DNA of 57,227 nucleotides from Spirochaetota bacterium (GTDB lineage Bacteria > Spirochaetota > JAGLSM01 > JAKPMW01): contig JAITCI010000002.1 in the NCBI GenBank assembly GCA_031283155.1, forward strand, positions 1-57,227. Direction: 5' to 3'. Of this stretch, positions 55,499 to 57,227 are shown in pieces. The notes under the pieces were generated by a model. It was not told the DNA's origin. It searched no databases and saw only the letters and a list, made by a program, of their open reading frames with translations. Numbering within the stretch: the stretch's first letter is position 1; the number at the start of each line of letters is the position of its first letter. Position numbers and translations under genes: made by a program.

Positions 55499-56443
55499 TT
55501 AATTTGAACCGACTTCCTGCGCTCGCTTCTGAATATTGCCCATGGCCTGCCAGAGTTCGCCATAGTCCCCGCCCGCATTCCAGGCCACCCATCCGCGCCC
55601 GGCGGCAGCTTCCGCGCCCTCCATCTGCAATTCGATATACCGCACCAGAGGCACCCGCGCCCAGCCAATATTGTATACAAAAGACTGGATATAAGGCTGC
55701 ACCGTAACGCCGGTTCCCTGAAGGCGCTGCAAGGCAAGCTCGGTGCCTTCCCTGACCGTAAAACCGGGCTGCGAAAGACGGCGCTGATCGGCTGTAAAAT
55801 GACTCGGATACATCATGGGATAGATCACGTCCACGTGTTTTGCAAAACCCTCAATGCTTTGCCCGACCGGATCGCGGCGGTTGTAGGGTATACGGCCGAA
55901 AACATCCGCTGAAAGTTTAACCCCATGCGGTTCCGTAATTTTGCGCAAACTGCCGAGGAGCGTATCGATGGCGGCCGCTTTCTGCTCAATGGAAATACCG
56001 CTCCATGAATCTTCAAACCGGATGTAATCGAGCTGCACCTCGTCGGCACCGCTCGCGGCGGAAGCCTCCACTATCGCATAGAGGTTATGTAACTGCCATT
56101 GCGGAATGGGCAGGGTCTTCAGGCCGTCCTGAAAACAAACCACCCGAATCGCCGTATACATCCCTTCCTGGCGAAGATATTTAATGATGTTGGTACTGAT
56201 GATCGCCCTTTGCCCGTTATAGGACTGCGCATCCAGAACAAACATATTCAGACCAAGCGGTTTGCCCTGACGCACATACCCCTCAATCCTGGATTGATTT
56301 TGCGCGTGACCGTTATGCAGATAAATACCGCGCAGAACTGTATCTGCCTGTTTTTGAGAGGGCGCTGCCGCAACGGATTTTACGCTGCCGATGCTGCAAG
56401 CCGCCGCGAAAAAAGAAACAAGAACAATACGCGCAATATGCAT
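55499..56443 (-). CDS. DUF4015 putative glycosyl hydrolase
   Basis: A 314-residue secreted protein. The signal peptide MHIARIVLVSFFAAACSIG leads to a TIM-barrel-like domain with RGIYLHNGHA, GLNMFVLDAQSY, VQLDYIRFED and LSADVFGRIPYN, which match DUF4015 proteins proposed to be glycosyl hydrolases. Acidic residues in VQLDYIRFED and SADVFG are catalytic candidates. The substrate is unknown, probably an envelope or environmental glycan. cheX lies 16 bases upstream on the same strand. Confidence 0.85.
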   Translation of the reverse strand: MHIARIVLVSFFAAACSIGSVKSVAAAPSQKQADTVLRGIYLHNGHAQNQSRIEGYVRQGKPLGLNMFVLDAQSYNGQRAIISTNIIKYLRQEGMYTAIRVVCFQDGLKTLPIPQWQLHNLYAIVEASAASGADEVQLDYIRFEDSWSGISIEQKAAAIDTLLGSLRKITEPHGVKLSADVFGRIPYNRRDPVGQSIEGFAKHVDVIYPMMYPSHFTADQRRLSQPGFTVREGTELALQRLQGTGVTVQPYIQSFVYNIGWARVPLVRYIELQMEGAEAAAGRGWVAWNAGGDYGELWQAMGNIQKRAQEVGSN

Positions 56444-56459
56444 AGACAGAAATCCTGTA

Positions 56460-56963
56460 TCAGGACGAGCGCATCATACTCATACTCACAGAAAAAACGT
56501 AATCTGAGGTATGGTGCGTTTTTATCGCGTCGGGTATCTCAAATTCCACGCTGAGCGTTTGCATACCCCGGTAATGCGTGAGGCTGAAATTATTCCCGAC
56601 GACCACCGACGGAACGCTTATTTTTTCAATTTTGAGTTCGGAATTGGAGAGAATGGCTTTCAGCTTTCCGGCGATGATATTCAAAATTTCGCATATCGCA
56701 TCCAGGGCTTCCGGAGTCATTTCGTCCTGGTTTCCTCCGACTATCCGCCCGGCAAGATACTTCGCGGCATTGACCGTCATATTTATGGAAACAGAGCCGA
56801 CAACGGCACCCACAAATCCGATTATGGAAGATACCTCATGCCGCGCTGTCACATACCGCCCCGCTCCTACAGCATCCGGCACAACATTGGCCATGGATAA
56901 GCCATCCAAAGTTGACCGTATTATCGCGTCAATCAGGGCGTCATTGAGTTTCAGCGCGCTCAT
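56460..56963 (-). CDS. cheX: CheY-P phosphatase CheX
   Basis: A 167-residue CheX. The phosphatase signature ExxN appears as EILNIIAGKLK near residue 90, with IGFVGAVVGSVSINM before it and VEFEIP near the end. It removes phosphate from CheY-P to reset motor switching. The ATG at 56963 (MSALKLND) was chosen because ATGGAGGAATAC places a strong ribosome binding site before it. An in-frame ATG at 56975 is less likely. Confidence 0.93.
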   Translation of the reverse strand: MSALKLNDALIDAIIRSTLDGLSMANVVPDAVGAGRYVTARHEVSSIIGFVGAVVGSVSINMTVNAAKYLAGRIVGGNQDEMTPEALDAICEILNIIAGKLKAILSNSELKIEKISVPSVVVGNNFSLTHYRGMQTLSVEFEIPDAIKTHHTSDYVFSVSMSMMRSS

Positions 56964-57103
56964 GTATTCCTCCATGTTGTCTTTTTAGCTGCTCTGTTAT
57001 CCGGTAACTTAGCAAGTTTAAAATAGCTCCGCCAAGCAATCAAGAAAAAAGAACACTCATATATATATCGGCGGGCGGGCGGTCAATTTCAAGAGGGTAT
57101 TTA

Positions 57104-57113
57104 TAAAAAAAAA
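57104..57113 (-). terminator. T tract ending the rRNA transcript
   Basis: Nine T residues on the leftward strand directly follow the 5S 3' end, whose own terminal stem can serve as the hairpin. Confidence 0.6.
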
Positions 57114-57114
57114 C

Positions 57115-57227
57115 CCCCGGCAACGACCTACTCTCCCACAACACGTATGATTGCAGTACCATTGGCGAAGAGGAGCTTAACGGCCGTGTTCGGGATGGGA
57201 ACGGGTGTGGCCTCCTCTCGATAGTCA
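57115..57227 (-). rRNA. rrf: 5S ribosomal RNA, 5' end beyond the window
   Basis: On the leftward strand the sequence has GGCCACACCCGTTCCCATCC, GAACACGGCCGTTAAGCTCC and GGGAGAGTAGGTCG, all hallmarks of bacterial 5S rRNA. Only a few 5' bases are outside the window. 23S and 16S genes are expected further right. Confidence 0.93.

Overview
This 57-kb window is a GC-rich piece of a spirochete chromosome, most like Treponema and its relatives. The evidence is three tandem periplasmic-type FlaB core flagellins, V-type ATPase subunits, treponeme-like lipoproteins with large Ser-rich or repeat regions, and a translation/lipid operon in an order familiar from spirochetes. No transposase, prophage or CRISPR array was seen. 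Short dispersed repeats and hairpins sit in many intergenic gaps.

Layout. 1-7.1 kb is accessory: the start of a molybdenum hydroxylase 2Fe-2S subunit, two paralogous small XRE regulators each facing a divergent promoter, thioredoxin, a HEAT-repeat protein, a FnIII/LTD/VWA-like lipoprotein and a RelB-type antitoxin/PIN toxin pair. 7.2-19.8 kb reads leftward: PilZ, DUF4321, Maf pyrophosphatase, a natural ribosomal protein S2-EF-Ts fusion, pyrH, frr, uppS, cdsA, rseP, an SDR, a propeller-like lipoprotein, adenosine deaminase and an M23 peptidase. dxr, often found between cdsA and rseP, is absent there and a 160-bp repeat occupies the site. 20-36 kb reads rightward: icd, a P-loop kinase, an outer-membrane barrel candidate, V-ATPase subunits C and I, Fic, and a 2530-residue alpha-2-macroglobulin-like protein without a thioester. 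38-43 kb is a leftward flagellar accessory block: an acidic repeat protein, a repeat ORF overlapping a MAF-type flagellin glycosylation protein, FliS and a small FliT-like protein. 43-57 kb holds HflX, a large hybrid histidine kinase, ahcY, three flaB genes, tRNA-Leu(GAG), clpP, a 5'-nucleotidase lipoprotein, a DUF4015 protein, cheX and the 3' part of a 5S rRNA.

How the genes work together. Flagellin supply (flaB x3), its chaperone (FliS), modification (MAF protein) and chemotaxis (CheX) form one theme. All three flaB leaders carry a hairpin with the same AGGGA loop on covarying stems, which looks like a CsrA binding site. Purine turnover is a second theme: hydroxylase subunit, adenosine deaminase, adenosylhomocysteinase and 5'-nucleotidase. 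The most notable observations are the S2-EF-Ts fusion, the three flaB leader hairpins, a shared CTATA-N3-TATAG operator candidate near the first XRE gene, and the two-frame repeat region at the start of the MAF gene.
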